Origin: Campylobacteraceae bacterium
GTDB taxonomy: Bacteria > Campylobacterota > Campylobacteria > Campylobacterales > Sulfurovaceae
Reading direction: 5' to 3'
Assembly: GCA_027023325.1 (NCBI GenBank)
Contig: JALVVQ010000263.1
Span: forward strand, 1 to 7,714
Length of the DNA stretch: 7,714 nt
Program-made: the position numbers and the translations under genes
Notes under the pieces: model-generated
What the model was told of the DNA's origin: nothing
Seen by the model: the letters and a program-made list of their open reading frames with translations, nothing else
Database searches by the model: none
Shown: positions 7,151-7,714 of the stretch, piece by piece
Layout: each line of letters opens with the position of its first letter
How positions within the stretch are numbered: the first letter of the stretch is position 1

Positions 7151-7194
7151 TCCCATTGAGCATATCCACCCCAAATATCTATGCTCAATAGGGA
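7151..7194 (-). promoter_or_regulatory. Leader hairpin / inverted repeat upstream of gltB
   Basis: Arms 7151-7164 and 7180-7194 are complementary over 14 bp with one bulged base (position 7190) around a 15-base loop. The core is ATTGAGCATA pairing with TATGCTCAAT, extended by CCC/GGG and one A-T pair. In the minus-strand RNA the loop contains GGGGTGG and the upstream GTG, and the second arm contains the ATG at 7163. No U-tract follows, so it is not a terminator. It could be a translation-controlling RNA structure or a DNA operator. Confidence 0.55.
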
Positions 7195-7221
7195 TAACAG
7201 TAAAGCAGGCTGAATGCATAT

Positions 7222-7227
7222 ATCATA
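7222..7227 (-). promoter_or_regulatory. Possible -10 box of the gltBD operon
   Basis: TATGAT on the minus strand follows a T-rich stretch (TTTTAAACTTCTTTGG). There is no recognisable -35 at 16-18 bases. It lies 110 bases before the preferred gltB ATG, so transcription from here would include the leader hairpin. This is a weak call from composition alone. Confidence 0.25.
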
Positions 7228-7240
7228 ACCAAAGAAGTTT

Positions 7241-7284
7241 AAAAGTGCGAATTTTGGGTTTTTTGTGTGCGCTACGCACCTTTT
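7241..7284 (-). other. Competing GTGCG/CGCAC stems between gpmI and gltB
   Basis: On the minus strand GTGCG (7279-7275) can pair with CGCAC at 7271-7267 (3-base loop) or with CGCAC at 7249-7245. In the second pairing the stem is extended by AAAA with TTTT (one bulged base) and ends in TTTTAAA. The second form resembles a gpmI terminator with a 25-base loop; the first would compete with it. It could be a weak bidirectional terminator or chance. Confidence 0.3.
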
Positions 7285-7321
7285 GTCAACCGCCCCCTTG
7301 TATCCATGGCACATCTCCCCC

Positions 7322-7341
7322 AATTTCTAATTTCTAATTCT
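7322..7341. repeat. Short tandem repeat of a 7-mer
   Basis: AATTTCT occurs twice in tandem, followed by a shortened third unit AATTCT. It lies in the gpmI-gltB gap and has no visible function; a length-variable microsatellite is conceivable. Confidence 0.4.
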
Positions 7342-7346
7342 CTGGT

Positions 7347-7360
7347 GCGATGGCAATCGC
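7347..7360 (-). other. Small hairpin after gpmI
   Basis: GCGAT and ATCGC pair around a 4-base loop starting 14 bases past the gpmI stop codon. No T-run follows on the minus strand, so it may only protect the transcript 3' end. It is too small to call a terminator. Confidence 0.2.
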
Positions 7361-7373
7361 CCCCTACGAGAGG

Positions 7374-7714
7374 CTAGAAAAGCGCCTCATCCATCTCTTC
7401 AGGCTTCTCCAGTCCCATAAGTTTTAATATGGTGGGCGCGACATGGTTGAGACCACGGCCCTCTCTGAGCTTCTCTACCCCTTCAGCGATCACGAAACAC
7501 CAGACATCCCCTACCGTATGGTTGGTCAGCACATTCCCCTGTGCATCTTTCATCTCCTCACAGTTGCCGTGATCAGAGGTCAGTACAATACTGTAGCCCT
7601 CCTCTTTGGCACGAGTGATGATCCTGTCCAGCTCATGATCGACGGCATGTACTGCCTGCATGGCCGCTTCGTAGTTGCCGGTATGCCCTACCATATCGCC
7701 ATTAGCGAAGTTGA
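7374..7714 (-). CDS. gpmI: 2,3-bisphosphoglycerate-independent phosphoglycerate mutase, C-terminal part
   Basis: The right window edge cuts this gene; the last 112 codons are visible. The enzyme interconverts 3- and 2-phosphoglycerate in glycolysis and gluconeogenesis using two Mn2+ ions. The visible part contains the C-terminal metal ligands of the alkaline-phosphatase-like domain: NFANGDMVGHTGN (D6 and H10 of the fragment), TSDHGNCE (D47, H48) and the later NHT (H65). These correspond to the D403/H407, D444/H445 and H462 set of the Geobacillus enzyme. The C-terminus (LKLMGLEKPEEMDEALF) is normal for the family. An internal ATG at 7694 is not the start, because the frame continues upstream with conserved sequence. 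It is followed by a 261-base gap before gltB, so the two are probably separate transcription units. Confidence 0.95.
   Translation of the reverse strand, partial: NFANGDMVGHTGNYEAAMQAVHAVDHELDRIITRAKEEGYSIVLTSDHGNCEEMKDAQGNVLTNHTVGDVWCFVIAEGVEKLREGRGLNHVAPTILKLMGLEKPEEMDEALF

Noticed and set aside
7215..7233. A sigma-54 type -24/-12 promoter for gltB (TTGG ... TGC)
   Set aside because: GG and GC are separated by 11 bases rather than the required 10, and the bases around them do not fit the TGGCAC-N5-TTGC consensus.
7261..7289. TTGACA on the minus strand at 7289-7284 as a -35 box for gltB
   Set aside because: At 16-18 bases spacing the sequence is ACAAAA-like and not a -10 box.
7141..7323. 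A 60-codon minus-strand ORF in the gpmI-gltB gap
   Set aside because: It would start at TTG, overlaps the beginning of the gltB frame, and shows no family resemblance. The hairpins and the promoter-like region explain this stretch better.
1..7714. CRISPR array, tRNA, rRNA, transposase or insertion-sequence ends
   Set aside because: I saw no regularly spaced long repeats, no cloverleaf or rRNA-like sequence, no transposase frame and no paired terminal inverted repeats; the only repeats are the short ones listed.

Overview
The window looks like a bacterial chromosome, most likely a Campylobacterota (Epsilonproteobacteria) member of the Sulfurovum/Sulfurimonas kind. The basis is protein character (GpmI, GltB, GltD and the first residues of a FabG-like reductase) and my recollection that gpmI and fabG are neighbours in Campylobacter-type genomes. 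The assignment is an inference. Every gene supported here is on the minus strand, so the window reads from right to left.

Layout in transcription order: (1) 7714-7374, the C-terminal end of gpmI, cofactor-independent phosphoglycerate mutase, cut by the window edge. (2) 7373-7113, a 261-base leader with several inverted repeats, including a 14-bp bulged hairpin just before the preferred gltB start. (3) 7112-2598, gltB, and 2596-1124, gltD, the two subunits of NADPH-dependent glutamate synthase. They are separated by one base, and the gltD ribosome binding site lies in the end of gltB. (4) 1123-54, a less GC-rich accessory stretch. It holds a vapBC toxin-antitoxin pair with its own promoter, then a 19-codon ORF with a strong ribosome binding site whose product matches only the start of the pRiA4b ORF-3 protein family. 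(5) 53-1, the first 17 codons of a fabG-type 3-oxoacyl-ACP reductase with its own extended -10 promoter.

GltB releases ammonia from glutamine and uses it to convert 2-oxoglutarate to glutamate on its FMN and [3Fe-4S] centres. GltD supplies the electrons from NADPH through FAD and [4Fe-4S] clusters. Together with glutamine synthetase (not in the window) they form the main route of ammonium assimilation at low ammonia. GpmI (glycolysis/gluconeogenesis) and FabG (fatty-acid elongation) are unrelated housekeeping enzymes on either side.

The most notable non-routine items are the gltB leader hairpin, which hides the upstream start codons and supports a later start; the truncated pRiA4b ORF-3 fragment; an 11-bp direct repeat that brackets vapBC; and paired 7-bp repeats over the vapB -10 box that could be the antitoxin operator. 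I saw no CRISPR array, tRNA, rRNA, transposase or clearly new multi-gene system.
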